In this document: one piece after another, positions 26,672-35,209 of the stretch | Numbering within the stretch: position 1 is the first letter of the stretch | How the letters are laid out: each line of letters begins with the position of its first letter | Origin: Collinsella sp. BG-O-102 | GTDB lineage: Bacteria > Actinomycetota > Coriobacteriia > Coriobacteriales > Coriobacteriaceae | NCBI RefSeq assembly: GCF_023656745.1 | Contig: NZ_JAMOKO010000001.1 | Coordinates: forward strand, 186,001-250,000 | Direction of reading: 5' to 3' | Length of the DNA: 64,000 bases | Notes under the pieces: generated by a model | Database searches by the model: none | What the model was told of the DNA's origin: nothing | What the model saw: the letters and a program-made list of their open reading frames with translations, nothing else | Position numbers and translations under genes: made by a program

Positions 26672-27523
26672 ATGGCAAACGGATTGCTTTTAAGGCTTCG
26701 CGAGCGTGAGCTCAGCGCAAGTCCGGCGGAGCGCAATGTCATCGCATACGTGAGTGCTCATCCGCATGAGGTGGTCGGGCTGTCCGTCCGCGGTCTTGCC
26801 GATGCCACGTTCTCCTCGCCCTCGAGCATTTTGCGCTTTTGCAAGCGCTTGGGTTTTGCGGGCTACAAGGAGTTCCAGCGCGAACTGATTGCCGAGCTGG
26901 CGCTCTTGGGTGACAAGAAAGACGTGGCCCTCGAGGACATCTCCGTGGATGACAGCGTCGAACGTATCGTGGGGAAGGTGATGAAAAGCAACGTGCGCAC
27001 GATCGAGGCGACGGCGCGAACACTCGATTACACCGTTTTGGAACGATGTGCAGCCTATCTTAAGCAGGCGCGCATGGTCAATCTGTTCGGTATTGGTGCT
27101 TCTCGCTTGGTTGCACACGATCTGGCACAAAAGCTCATGCGTGTCGACAAGGAATGCCATCTGTACGATGACTGGCACGACCAACTCTTGTGCGCCAAGA
27201 ACATGCACGAAGGCGATATCGGCATTGCTTTTAGCTACTCGGGCTTAACGCAAGAAGTACTGGACTGCACCGCCGAGGCCCAACGCCACAACTGTCCCGT
27301 TGTGGCCGTGACCAAAGTAGATGGATCGTCCAAGCTTGCCACCATGGCCGATGCCGTGCTCGGCGTTGCTGCAAGCGAGCCCTTGGTCCGCAGCGGTGCC
27401 ATGGCCTCGCGTATGGCTCAGCTTATGGTTGTCGATGCCCTCTACGCTGCTTACGTTGCGAGCGATTACGAACGGGCGACGCATCTCATCAAGCAAAACT
27501 ACATCGAGAAACAGGAAAGATGA
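26672..27523 (+). CDS. murR: MurR/RpiR-type transcriptional regulator
   Basis: DNA-binding regulator of 283 residues. The N-terminal HTH_6 domain (ERNVIAYVSAHPHEVVGLSVRGLADATFSSPSSILRFCKRLGF) is followed by a SIS domain that binds phosphosugars (NLFGIGASRLVAHDLAQKL; GIAFSYSGLTQEVLD). As the first gene of the MurNAc operon it most likely senses MurNAc-6-phosphate. ACGGAGG supports ATG 26672 over the in-frame GTG at 26663. It may activate or repress; that cannot be read from sequence. Confidence 0.9.
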   Translation: MANGLLLRLRERELSASPAERNVIAYVSAHPHEVVGLSVRGLADATFSSPSSILRFCKRLGFAGYKEFQRELIAELALLGDKKDVALEDISVDDSVERIVGKVMKSNVRTIEATARTLDYTVLERCAAYLKQARMVNLFGIGASRLVAHDLAQKLMRVDKECHLYDDWHDQLLCAKNMHEGDIGIAFSYSGLTQEVLDCTAEAQRHNCPVVAVTKVDGSSKLATMADAVLGVAASEPLVRSGAMASRMAQLMVVDALYAAYVASDYERATHLIKQNYIEKQER

Positions 27524-27533
27524 GGTGAACAAA

Positions 27534-28457
<924 letters not shown>

Positions 28458-28514
28458 GTGCGCGGCGTGAGCTGATATGACATCCAGACGAGATACCCAA
28501 TACAAGGAGGAGTT

Positions 28515-29945
28515 ATGACGAACAAAGAACTGGCTCAAAAGCTGCTGGACCTTTTGGGCGGTAAAGACAACGTGCTCGCAAACGCGGCGTGCATGACGCG
28601 CCTGCGCGTGACCGTCAAAGACACGGGCAGCGTCGACACGGAGGGTATTAAGGCACTCGACGGCGTGATGGGCCTGGTCGAGGACGACACGATGCAGATC
28701 GTGCTGGGGCCGGGCAAGGTGAATAAGGTGCTCGAGGAGTTCTCCAAGCTCACCGGCCTTGCGAAAGGCGTTGCCGACGAGAGCGTGGTTGACGCTGCGG
28801 CCACAAACAAGGCCGCGCAGAAGGCAAAGTACGAGTCCAAGCCGGTTCAGGCCTTCCTCAAGAAGATTTCCAATGTCTTCGTCGCCCTGCTTCCCGGCAT
28901 CATTGCGGCTGGCCTCATCAACGGTATCTGCAACGTCATTAACGTCTCGACGGCAGGCGCGCTTGCAGGCGAGTGGTGGTACCAGGGCATTCGCTCCATG
29001 GGCTGGGCCCTGTTTGCCTATCTGCCCATCTTGGTGGGCTATAACGCGGCACGTGAGTTTGGCGGCTCCGCTGCGCTGGGCGGCATCGCCGGCATGATGT
29101 GTATCGCCAACAGTGCCATGCCCCTGCTTGCGCCTGGTGCGGCTGATCCTGCCGCTGCCATTCTGCTGCCGCTCACCAATGCGCAGTACAACCCCGCAGC
29201 GGGCGGCATGATCGCGGCTCTTATCGCTGGCGCATTTTTTGCCTGGATGGAGCGTCAGATTCGCAAGGTTATGCCCAACGCACTCGACACGTTCTTGTCC
29301 CCGCTGCTGGTGCTCATCATCGGCGCCTTTGCTCTGATGCTCGTCATCCAGCCGGTTGGCGCATGGCTGACGACGGCGATCTTTAGCGTTTTGACCTTTA
29401 TTTTCGAGAAGCTGGGCGTCCTGGGCGGCTATATCCTGTCGGCAGGCTTCTTGCCGCTGGTTTCCGTCGGCCTGCATCAGGCGCTCACGCCGATCCATGC
29501 TATGCTCAACGATCCCGACGGCGCTACCAAGGGCATCAATTACCTGCTCCCCATCCTTATGATGGCTGGCGGCGGCCAGGTCGGTGCCGGTTTGGCGCTG
29601 TACTTTAAGACCAAGAACGCCAAGCTCAAGAAGTACGTCGCAGAGTCCATTCCCGTTGGAATCCTCGGTGTGGGCGAGCCTCTGATGTATGCCGTTACGC
29701 TGCCGCTCGTTCGTCCGTTTGTAACGGCCTGCCTGGGTGCCGGATTTGGCGGCGCGCTCGCGGCGCTGCTTCACATCGGCACGGTTTCTCAGGGCGTTTC
29801 CGGTCTGTTTGGCCTGCTGATCGTCGTTCCTGGTCAGCAGCTCGGCTACGTTGCCGCTATGCTGCTTGCCTATGCCGCCGGCTTTGTCCTGACGTGGTTC
29901 TTTGGCGTCGACGAGCAGAAGATCAACGAGTTCTTTGGCGAGTAG
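28515..29945 (+). CDS. murP: PTS EIIBC component, MurNAc-type
   Basis: Phosphotransferase permease that imports and phosphorylates its sugar. The EIIB domain at the N-terminus has the phosphorylated Cys26 in ANAACMTRLRVTV; the rest is an EIIC domain with about ten membrane segments (ISNVFVALLPGIIAAG; VGLHQALTPIHAM; GVGEPLMYAV). There is no EIIA domain, as in MurP, so a separate EIIA must serve it. MurNAc specificity is inferred from murQ and mupG on either side. AAGGAGG precedes the ATG. Confidence 0.92.
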   Translation: MTNKELAQKLLDLLGGKDNVLANAACMTRLRVTVKDTGSVDTEGIKALDGVMGLVEDDTMQIVLGPGKVNKVLEEFSKLTGLAKGVADESVVDAAATNKAAQKAKYESKPVQAFLKKISNVFVALLPGIIAAGLINGICNVINVSTAGALAGEWWYQGIRSMGWALFAYLPILVGYNAAREFGGSAALGGIAGMMCIANSAMPLLAPGAADPAAAILLPLTNAQYNPAAGGMIAALIAGAFFAWMERQIRKVMPNALDTFLSPLLVLIIGAFALMLVIQPVGAWLTTAIFSVLTFIFEKLGVLGGYILSAGFLPLVSVGLHQALTPIHAMLNDPDGATKGINYLLPILMMAGGGQVGAGLALYFKTKNAKLKKYVAESIPVGILGVGEPLMYAVTLPLVRPFVTACLGAGFGGALAALLHIGTVSQGVSGLFGLLIVVPGQQLGYVAAMLLAYAAGFVLTWFFGVDEQKINEFFGE

Positions 29946-30012
29946 TTTGATATCGCGAGCCGTGTTGCTCAGGGCTCGCGGCGCGCGGCAGATTTCTTGA
30001 TGCTATGGTTGT

Positions 30013-30046
30013 GCCGGCGGGGCTAACTGCTCCGCCGGCCTTTTTT
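30013..30046 (+). terminator. Terminator between murP and mupG
   Basis: GCCGGCGG pairs with CCGCCGGC, followed by six T. AAAGGAG of mupG starts right after the T-run, so mupG lies behind a full terminator with no room for a separate promoter. Confidence 0.8.
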
Positions 30047-30062
30047 AAAGGAGTGTTGAAGC

Positions 30063-31115
30063 GTGAAAACGGGTATTTCGATTTATCTTTCCAGCCCTCT
30101 GCAGGATATTGAGCGGACGATTGAGCATGGTGCCGCGGCGGGTGCGCGCTATGCGTTCACCTCGCTGCATATTCCCGAGGATGGGGGGGCGGCGTATGCC
30201 GATAAGGTCCGTCATGTGCTGTCGCTGCTTTCCGCCCGCGGCATTGCGCTCATCGCCGATGTGGGGCCGCGCACGTGCGATTTGCTCGGGCTTGAGCGCA
30301 TCGAGGACCTGCGCGATCTGGGGTTGGAATACCTTCGTTTGGACTATGGCTTTAGCGCCCAGCGGGTCGCGGAGCTGTCCGGTGTATTTCGCATTGTGGT
30401 CAATGCATCGACGGTGAGTTCTGATGAAATCGCATCGTGGTGTGAGGCCGGTGCCGATGTGACTCGTTTTGCCGCCTGTCACAATTTTTACCCCAAGCCT
30501 TATACCGGTTTAGCTCTGGAGGACATTGCTCGGGTGAATCTTCGTCTTGCGGCGCTTGGATTCGAAATCATGGCTTTTGTGCCGGGTGATGCCAACGTTC
30601 GCGGGCCGGTATTCGAGGGACTGCCGACGGTCGAGGCACAGCGCGGTCGCGCGTCAAAGGTTGCTCTCAATATGCTTGAGCTTGCACATGGCGCCGATTG
30701 CGACATTGTGTTGGCCGGCGACCCCGATCTTTCCGATGCGGGCTGGACGCAGTTTGCTCATGTTTCCGCCGGATACGTGGACCTGCAATGCGAGCTTGAG
30801 CCCGGTTATGCCTATGTACGTGGGCAGATTCATCACGACCGACCCGATTCGAGCACCCTCATCTTTAGGTCTCAGGAGTCGCGTACGACGCTTAAGCCGG
30901 ATTCCGTGCCGATGGATGCCGGTGCCGGCCTGTCACGAAAGACGGGGTCGATCGCTGTGAGCAATAGCGGCTATGGGCGCTACGAAGGCGAGCTTGAGAT
31001 TGCGCGGGTCGATCTTCCCGGTGACGAGCGCATGAACGTTGCGGGCCATATCACGCCCGAGGCAATGGAGCTGCTGCCGTTCATCAAACGCGGATTCGGG
31101 GTACGGTTCGTTTAG
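30063..31115 (+). CDS. mupG: 6-phospho-N-acetylmuramidase (DUF871, MupG-like)
   Basis: A 350-residue DUF871 protein. It starts TGISIYLSSPLQDIERTIEHGA, typical of the family TIM barrel, and ends with the family's cyclophilin-like C-terminal domain (MNVAGHITPEAMELLPFIKRG). In Staphylococcus aureus MupG splits MurNAc-6P-GlcNAc imported by MurP. The same partners (murR, murQ, murP) stand directly upstream, which supports the role. Start is GTG with AAAGGAG 9 nt upstream. A strong terminator sits between it and murP. Confidence 0.9.
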   Translation: MKTGISIYLSSPLQDIERTIEHGAAAGARYAFTSLHIPEDGGAAYADKVRHVLSLLSARGIALIADVGPRTCDLLGLERIEDLRDLGLEYLRLDYGFSAQRVAELSGVFRIVVNASTVSSDEIASWCEAGADVTRFAACHNFYPKPYTGLALEDIARVNLRLAALGFEIMAFVPGDANVRGPVFEGLPTVEAQRGRASKVALNMLELAHGADCDIVLAGDPDLSDAGWTQFAHVSAGYVDLQCELEPGYAYVRGQIHHDRPDSSTLIFRSQESRTTLKPDSVPMDAGAGLSRKTGSIAVSNSGYGRYEGELEIARVDLPGDERMNVAGHITPEAMELLPFIKRGFGVRFV

Positions 31116-31207
31116 CGTGTGACCCGTGGGCTACAATTGGCCCATCATACGAAGGCGTCTCGTGTGGCGTGTGCCTGCGTTGGCCGATCTATATTCGGAG
31201 GATTCCC

Positions 31208-31567
31208 ATGACCGTACTGTTTGTTGAATATCCCAAGTGCTCGACCTGTAAGAAGGCCAAGGCATGGCTGGACGAACACGGGGTAGAGTATATCGACCGC
31301 GATATCGTTTTGGACAATCCCACGGCTGATGAGCTTGCGACCTGGATTGCTCGTTCGGGACTGCCGGTGCGGCGCTTCTTTAATTCGTCGGGCATGAAAT
31401 ATCGAGAGCTGGGCCTGAAGGCGCGTCTAGATGCGGGCATGACGGATCGGGAGTGCTACGAGCTGTTGGCGACCGACGGCATGCTGGTTAAGCGTCCGCT
31501 GTTGGTGGGCGACGACTTTGCGATTCCCGGCTTTAGGGAATCGGCTTGGGTCGAGGCGTTGCTGTAG
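31208..31567 (+). CDS. ArsC/Spx family thioredoxin-fold protein
   Basis: A 119-residue protein with YPKCSTCKKAKAWL near the N-terminus, the CxxC-type active site of the ArsC/Spx/YffB family, and the typical GLPVRRFFNSSGMKYRELGLK segment. Spx-type regulators share the CxxC, while arsenate reductases of this family use a single Cys, so either a redox enzyme or a regulator is possible. No arsenic genes are nearby. GGAGG is 5 nt before the ATG. Confidence 0.85.
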   Translation: MTVLFVEYPKCSTCKKAKAWLDEHGVEYIDRDIVLDNPTADELATWIARSGLPVRRFFNSSGMKYRELGLKARLDAGMTDRECYELLATDGMLVKRPLLVGDDFAIPGFRESAWVEALL

Positions 31568-31639
31568 CGGCTGCGGAAAGTGCGACCCGTTTTGAGTGCT
31601 CAGGGTGGGACGTGTTTTCCATCGGCGGGCTCGCTCGGC

Positions 31640-32050
31640 TCAATCCTCGAGCTGTGCCCATTCGTGCGGATCGTAGACCTTTACGTGCTTGTTGGGCTTG
31701 CCGCTCCAGTACTCCTCGTCCATAAAGGGCAGATATGCCTGAACACCGGGGCAGATAAAGGGAATCCGCTGCTGTTGCAGTCGCTCGCGCTGTCGCTGCT
31801 CCAGGTGCGCCTCGGATATGACAGTCGGCATACCGGACAGCTCGACGAGGCTTGCCTGGATTCGCTTAAGGTCGGGGAGTCCCGCGTGCCATGACATCCG
31901 CATGATCAAAAAGGATGCACGGCGGTTTTTTGCCTGCATCACCGTGATGGCGGGGCGCAGAGTGGGATGGATTTTGTCCCGTTCGGGCCAAAGGTCAGCA
32001 GTGATCTCGAGGCCCAGGGTCTCCCATAGGTAATCAAGCTCTTCGTCCAT
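31640..32050 (-). CDS. Hypothetical protein, possibly a truncated regulator
   Basis: A 136-residue protein. The segment IPFICPGVQAYLPFMDEEYW resembles the (I/V)PFIVPGKQ-YLP motif that I associate with the N-terminal half of some Gram-positive proteins carrying a C-terminal winged helix. No DNA-binding part follows here. The C-terminus WSGKPNKHVKVYDPHEWAQLED is acidic. Start ATG follows GAGGCGCC. Function unknown; it could be a shortened member. Confidence 0.6.
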   Translation of the reverse strand: MDEELDYLWETLGLEITADLWPERDKIHPTLRPAITVMQAKNRRASFLIMRMSWHAGLPDLKRIQASLVELSGMPTVISEAHLEQRQRERLQQQRIPFICPGVQAYLPFMDEEYWSGKPNKHVKVYDPHEWAQLED

Positions 32051-32243
32051 GGCGCCTCGATATCTACGTGATCATTGATACTTCGATTGTGTTGCCTGGT
32101 GCTATCGTTTTCGCGGTAGAATCTGCCAACGGTTGACGGCTACCGCTCGCGGCGTTTTGCCCTTCGTGTGCAGCGGTCGACTTCACAGGTCCTTCACGTG
32201 TTGGCCGTATTTGACTGAATTTCAAAAAAGTCAAAATTGGGGC

Positions 32244-32272
32244 TTGCGTCACGGCCGGACTTCCCGTATATT
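32244..32272 (+). promoter_or_regulatory. Promoter of the tRNA-Gln/tRNA-Glu unit
   Basis: TTGCGT and TATATT are separated by exactly 17 nt, placing the transcript start about 38 nt before tRNA-Gln. A TTTGACT...AGTCAAA inverted repeat lies just upstream. Confidence 0.65.
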
Positions 32273-32316
32273 TCTTTCTTGCGCAAAGGCACAGCCGAGC
32301 GCAGCGATGCAGTCAT

Positions 32317-32390
32317 TGGGATGTCGTCTAATGGCAGGACAGCGGATTCTGGTTCCGTCAATGGGGGTTCGACTCCCTCCATCCCAGCCA
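32317..32390 (+). tRNA. tRNA-Gln (anticodon CTG)
   Basis: Acceptor stem TGGGATG/CATCCCA, anticodon stem GCGGA/TCCGT with loop TTCTGGT (anticodon CTG), T-arm loop GTTCGAC, discriminator G and an encoded CCA. Confidence 0.93.
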
Positions 32391-32407
32391 TTGCATTTGC
32401 TACATAT

Positions 32408-32484
32408 GGCCCGTTCGTCTAGCGGTTTAGGACGCCGCCCTCTCAAGGCGGAGATCACCAGTTCGAATCTGGTACGGGCTACCA
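32408..32484 (+). tRNA. tRNA-Glu (anticodon CTC)
   Basis: Acceptor GGCCCGT/ACGGGCT, anticodon stem CCGCC/GGCGG with loop CTCTCAA (anticodon CTC), T-loop GTTCGAAT, discriminator A and an encoded CCA. It lies 17 nt after tRNA-Gln, so one transcript is likely. Confidence 0.93.
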
Positions 32485-32494
32485 AAATTGAACG

Positions 32495-32523
32495 CCCGGG
32501 CCTCGTAAGAGACCCGGGTTTTG
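32495..32523 (+). terminator. Terminator of the tRNA unit
   Basis: CCCGGG-CCTC pairs with GAG-ACCCGGG across GTAA, followed by TTTT. Confidence 0.8.
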
Positions 32524-32581
32524 TGTATTGACCGATATTTAAGGCGCGCGTTGAGTCTGCCGCCCGGACCGAGGAGTTGTC

Positions 32582-33499
32582 ATGGACCTGCCTATCAGCT
32601 TGGAAGACATCACGTATGCCGAGAACTATCTGGCGCAGGGCGACCTGGCTACGGCGACGCCGCTGCTTGAGCGTCTGGTGGAGCTCGCCGAGGAGTATAT
32701 CGACGCTGAGTGCAAGACGGAGGAGAAGCGCCAGTACTTTAGCTTCGACAGCAAGTTTGAGCGCCTGGCCTATCGCCGCGTGGAGAAGGATCCGCGCGAG
32801 CTGGTGCAGGTCGAGGTTCCCTTTGACCGCCTGTACTCCGACATGGCGTTTGCCTACATTCGCCAGCAGGATTATGTGAGTGCTCGGAATGCCCTGATGC
32901 AGGCCGTGCGTTGGGATCCCATGAACTGCAACTATCGCTTGGACTTGGCCGAGCTGTTCCGCGCGCTCGAGGACAAGCAGGAGTGGGCATCGCTCTCGTT
33001 CTCGGTGCTGGAGCGCGCGAGCGACGGTAAGTGCGCCGCACGCGCCTACACCAACTTGGGTCAGTACTTCTTGGAGCCCGAGACCGAGAACATTTCGGCT
33101 GCCGTGGGCTGCGCGCGTCTGGCGCTGCGCCTGGCGCCCAATGATGCGCATACGACGCGCCTGCTCAACAAGATCCATACCACCTATCCGGATGCCGCGG
33201 ACGAGAGTGACGACCATGTGATGGGTGAGCTCGCCCTGCAGGGCGTGCCGACCTCGCCTTCGGCCGAGATCGCCATCTGCCTGATCATGTGCGCGACCGA
33301 CGCTGCGAGCGACGGCGACAAGCAGGAGGCTACGCGCCTGACGGTCCGTGCCCGCGACCTGGTGGGCGAAGAGGCGTGCGCGGCGATTATCAAGCTGGTG
33401 CGCGAGAGTGATGCCGAGCTTAACGCCGAGCGCAAGGCAAAGCGCGAGGCTGCGGGCTCAAACGCCGATGGCGCCAAGGAGGCCGGCGATGCCCAGTAA
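32582..33499 (+). CDS. Tetratricopeptide-like protein of unknown function
   Basis: A 305-residue soluble, helical protein. Segments such as AENYLAQGDLATATPLLERLVEL, DMAFAYIRQQDYVSARNALMQAVRWDP and AYTNLGQYFLEPETENISAAVGCARLALRLAPND have the spacing of TPR helices. The C-terminus is a charged Ala/Lys/Glu tail. GAGGAG precedes the ATG. It overlaps smpB by 11 nt, so its translation is coupled to SmpB synthesis, but a role in trans-translation is only inference. Confidence 0.75.
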   Translation: MDLPISLEDITYAENYLAQGDLATATPLLERLVELAEEYIDAECKTEEKRQYFSFDSKFERLAYRRVEKDPRELVQVEVPFDRLYSDMAFAYIRQQDYVSARNALMQAVRWDPMNCNYRLDLAELFRALEDKQEWASLSFSVLERASDGKCAARAYTNLGQYFLEPETENISAAVGCARLALRLAPNDAHTTRLLNKIHTTYPDAADESDDHVMGELALQGVPTSPSAEIAICLIMCATDAASDGDKQEATRLTVRARDLVGEEACAAIIKLVRESDAELNAERKAKREAAGSNADGAKEAGDAQ

Positions 33500-33959
33500 G
33501 CGCGAGCGCAAGCTCATTTCCAAGAATCGCTCGGCACATCACGAGTACTTTATCGATGAGACGTTTGAGTGCGGTATTGAGCTGAGCGGTACCGAGGTCA
33601 AGTCGATTCGCGAGCGCGCGTGCCAGATTACCGATACCTTTGCACTGATTCGTGGCGGGGAGTGCTGGCTCGTCGGCCTACATATCCACCCTTATAGCCA
33701 TGGTGGCGTGTGGAATCGCGATCCCGACCGTCGGCGCCGTCTGCTGCTGCACCGCAAGGAGATCGACTTTCTTGACGGCAAACTTCGCAACCGTGGTTAT
33801 GCGCTGGTTCCGTTGGAGCTCTACTTTAATACCGACGGTCGCGTAAAGCTGCTGCTGGGCCTAGGCCGCGGCAAGAAGCTTTACGACAAGCGCGAGGATA
33901 TGGCCAAGCGCGATGTCCAGCGCGAGATCGACCGCGCCCTCAAGGAGCACAATCGCTAG
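33489..33959 (+). CDS. smpB: SsrA-binding protein SmpB
   Basis: Binds tmRNA and delivers it to stalled ribosomes. The protein is 156 residues: KRERKLISKNRSAHHEYFIDETFECGIELSGTEVKSIR is the canonical oligonucleotide-binding start, LHIHPYSHGGVWNRDPDRRRRLLLHRKEI the tmRNA-contacting middle, and GKKLYDKREDMAKRDVQREIDRAL the C-terminal tail that enters the mRNA channel. ATG 33489 lies within the end of the TPR-like gene. No ssrA gene was recognised in the window. Confidence 0.96.
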   Translation: MPSKRERKLISKNRSAHHEYFIDETFECGIELSGTEVKSIRERACQITDTFALIRGGECWLVGLHIHPYSHGGVWNRDPDRRRRLLLHRKEIDFLDGKLRNRGYALVPLELYFNTDGRVKLLLGLGRGKKLYDKREDMAKRDVQREIDRALKEHNR

Positions 33960-33972
33960 GCGTTCTGTATAA

Positions 33973-34037
33973 GTTGCGGTGGAATACGGACTGTTTTGCC
34001 TGTTTGAGGGGCTATTCAGTCCCTATTTCACCGCAAC
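33973..34037 (+). repeat. 65-bp palindromic repeat, copy 3
   Basis: Ends GTTGCGGTGGAAT and ATTTCACCGCAAC; inner arms GGACTG and CAGTCC extend the stem. Located 13 nt after smpB. Confidence 0.8.
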
Positions 34038-34080
34038 TGCGGGCGTCTCATCTTTCTTACTGTTCTGACACATATGTCTC

Positions 34081-34114
34081 AAAGGCGGCATCCGTTATGG
34101 GCGCCGCCTTTTTT
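34081..34114 (+). terminator. Terminator-like hairpin upstream of the flavin reductase gene
   Basis: AAGGCGGC pairs with GCCGCCTT, followed by TTTT. It may end smpB transcription or act in the next gene's leader. Confidence 0.7.
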
Positions 34115-34165
34115 GTGGGTACATACATCCATGAGGTTCCAACCCGGGTTAGGGGAGTGATCGTT

Positions 34166-34669
34166 ATGGACAAAACTGCGTTCTTTACCATGCCGAGCGG
34201 TCTGTACGTGGTGAGCGCCGCGGCAGACGGGCTGCGCGCCGGCTGCGTCATCAACACTGCGGTGCAGGTGACGTCCATGCCGCCGCGCATTTCGGTTGCC
34301 GTGAACAAGGACAACGTCACCTCGGGCGTCATCGCATCGGCCAAAGCGTTCGCGCTGACCGTGATCGATCAGACCGCCGACATGCTCTACATCGGTAACT
34401 TTGGGTTCCGCACCAGCAGCGATTATGACAAGTTTGCCAAATACGAGACCCGCGAGACGGCTCTGGGCATGCCCTATGTGCCCGAGCACGCGACGGCCCT
34501 GTTTAGCTGCCGTTTGATCGACACTGTGGATGTGGGCACGCATCTACTGTTTATCGGCGAGGTCGAGGATGCCGAGCACCTGAGCGACGAGACGCCGCTC
34601 ACCTACGATTACTACCATAAGGTCCTGAAGGGCAAGACGCCTCCGAAGGCGTCCTCGTATCAAGGCTAG
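34166..34669 (+). CDS. Flavin reductase-like FMN-binding protein
   Basis: A 167-residue split-barrel flavoprotein: MPSGLYVVSAAADGLRAGCVINTAVQVTSMPPRISVAVNKDN is the characteristic FMN-binding N-terminus. It ends YYHKVLKGKTPPKASSY, a motif I associate with the reductase part of high-molecular-weight rubredoxins (Hrb) of anaerobes. A rubredoxin-like gene follows 89 nt later, so together they are a split version of Hrb, likely passing NAD(P)H electrons to rubredoxin for oxygen or NO detoxification. GGGGAG is 8 nt before the ATG. Confidence 0.87.
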   Translation: MDKTAFFTMPSGLYVVSAAADGLRAGCVINTAVQVTSMPPRISVAVNKDNVTSGVIASAKAFALTVIDQTADMLYIGNFGFRTSSDYDKFAKYETRETALGMPYVPEHATALFSCRLIDTVDVGTHLLFIGEVEDAEHLSDETPLTYDYYHKVLKGKTPPKASSYQG

Positions 34670-34686
34670 AAATGTTCTAAAAATAC

Positions 34687-34714
34687 TTGCATTATATTAT
34701 TGATAACATATACT
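34687..34714 (+). promoter_or_regulatory. Promoter of the rubredoxin gene with PerR/Fur-like site
   Basis: TTGCAT and TATACT are 16 nt apart in an unusually AT-rich stretch. TTATATTATTGATAA (34692-34706), between the two boxes, matches the PerR-type 7-1-7 palindrome at 11 of 14 positions. The promoter call is reasonable; the operator is tentative. Confidence 0.5.
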
Positions 34715-34758
34715 AATAAGCGAAGTACATCACCAGTCGCGTTCGAGAGGAGAACATC

Positions 34759-34902
34759 ATGGCTGAGGAGAAGAAGACGTATAAGTTCGTGTGCATCGTT
34801 TGTGGCTACGAGGTTGAGGTCGACACGCCCGAGCTGCCCGAGGACTACGTGTGCCCGGTCTGCGGCGTCGGTCCCGATCAGTTTGAGCTCGTCGAGGAGT
34901 AG
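34759..34902 (+). CDS. Rubredoxin-like protein (47 residues)
   Basis: Small Fe(Cys)4 electron carrier. The sequence has Cys12-x2-Cys15 (FVCIVCGYE) and Cys32-x2-Cys35 ([14 protein letters not shown]). The 16-residue spacing between the pairs is much shorter than in free-standing rubredoxins (about 29) and close to the rubredoxin-like domains of rubrerythrins and Hrb. AGAGGAG precedes the ATG. It has its own promoter and terminator, so it may be expressed beyond the reductase gene upstream. Confidence 0.88.
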   Translation: MAEEKKTYKFVCIVCGYEVEVDTPELPEDYVCPVCGVGPDQFELVEE

Positions 34903-34941
34903 CTCGCAGACACACGGCGAAAGCCGAACATAGCTCTGTCC

Positions 34942-34977
34942 AAGGGCCTCGGTCGAATTCTCGCCCGGGGCCCTTTT
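34942..34977 (+). terminator. Terminator of the rubredoxin gene
   Basis: AAGGGCCTCGG pairs with CCGGGGCCCTT (one G-U), followed by TT. Confidence 0.85.
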
Positions 34978-35045
34978 CCTCCGCCCCCAAGGGATCGCGG
35001 TTGCTGTTGGCCGATCCTGTCTGTTGTGAGTCCGGCCGACCTTTT

Positions 35046-35182
35046 GTCTCAATCTGTAACATCTAACGGTGGAAATTTGGCCCACTTGTTACAGATTGAG
35101 ACAAACGGAGCTGACCCTCGGAATGATCTCGATCTGTAACATCTAGACATCAAAAGCGGGTCTAGATGTTACAGATCGAGAC
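35046..35182. repeat. 57-bp palindrome array A (2 units)
   Basis: Units at 35046-35102 and 35126-35182, starts 80 nt apart, with a 23-nt spacer. Arms: GTCTCAATCTGTAACA with TGTTACAGATTGAGAC, and ATCTCGATCTGTAACA with TGTTACAGATCGAGAC. Unit 2 also pairs TCTAGAC with GTCTAGA. It lies between the converging rubredoxin and mntH genes. Confidence 0.9.
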
Positions 35183-35209
35183 GTTTGCCTGAGTAGGTGC
35201 CCCGCCCCA

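Noticed and set aside
32249-33217. Minus-strand open frame over the two tRNA genes
   Set aside because: It crosses two well-formed tRNAs and the TPR-like gene; no start signal.
33960-34165. tmRNA gene next to smpB
   Set aside because: No tRNA-like ends or tag frame; the space is taken by the 65-bp repeat and a terminator.
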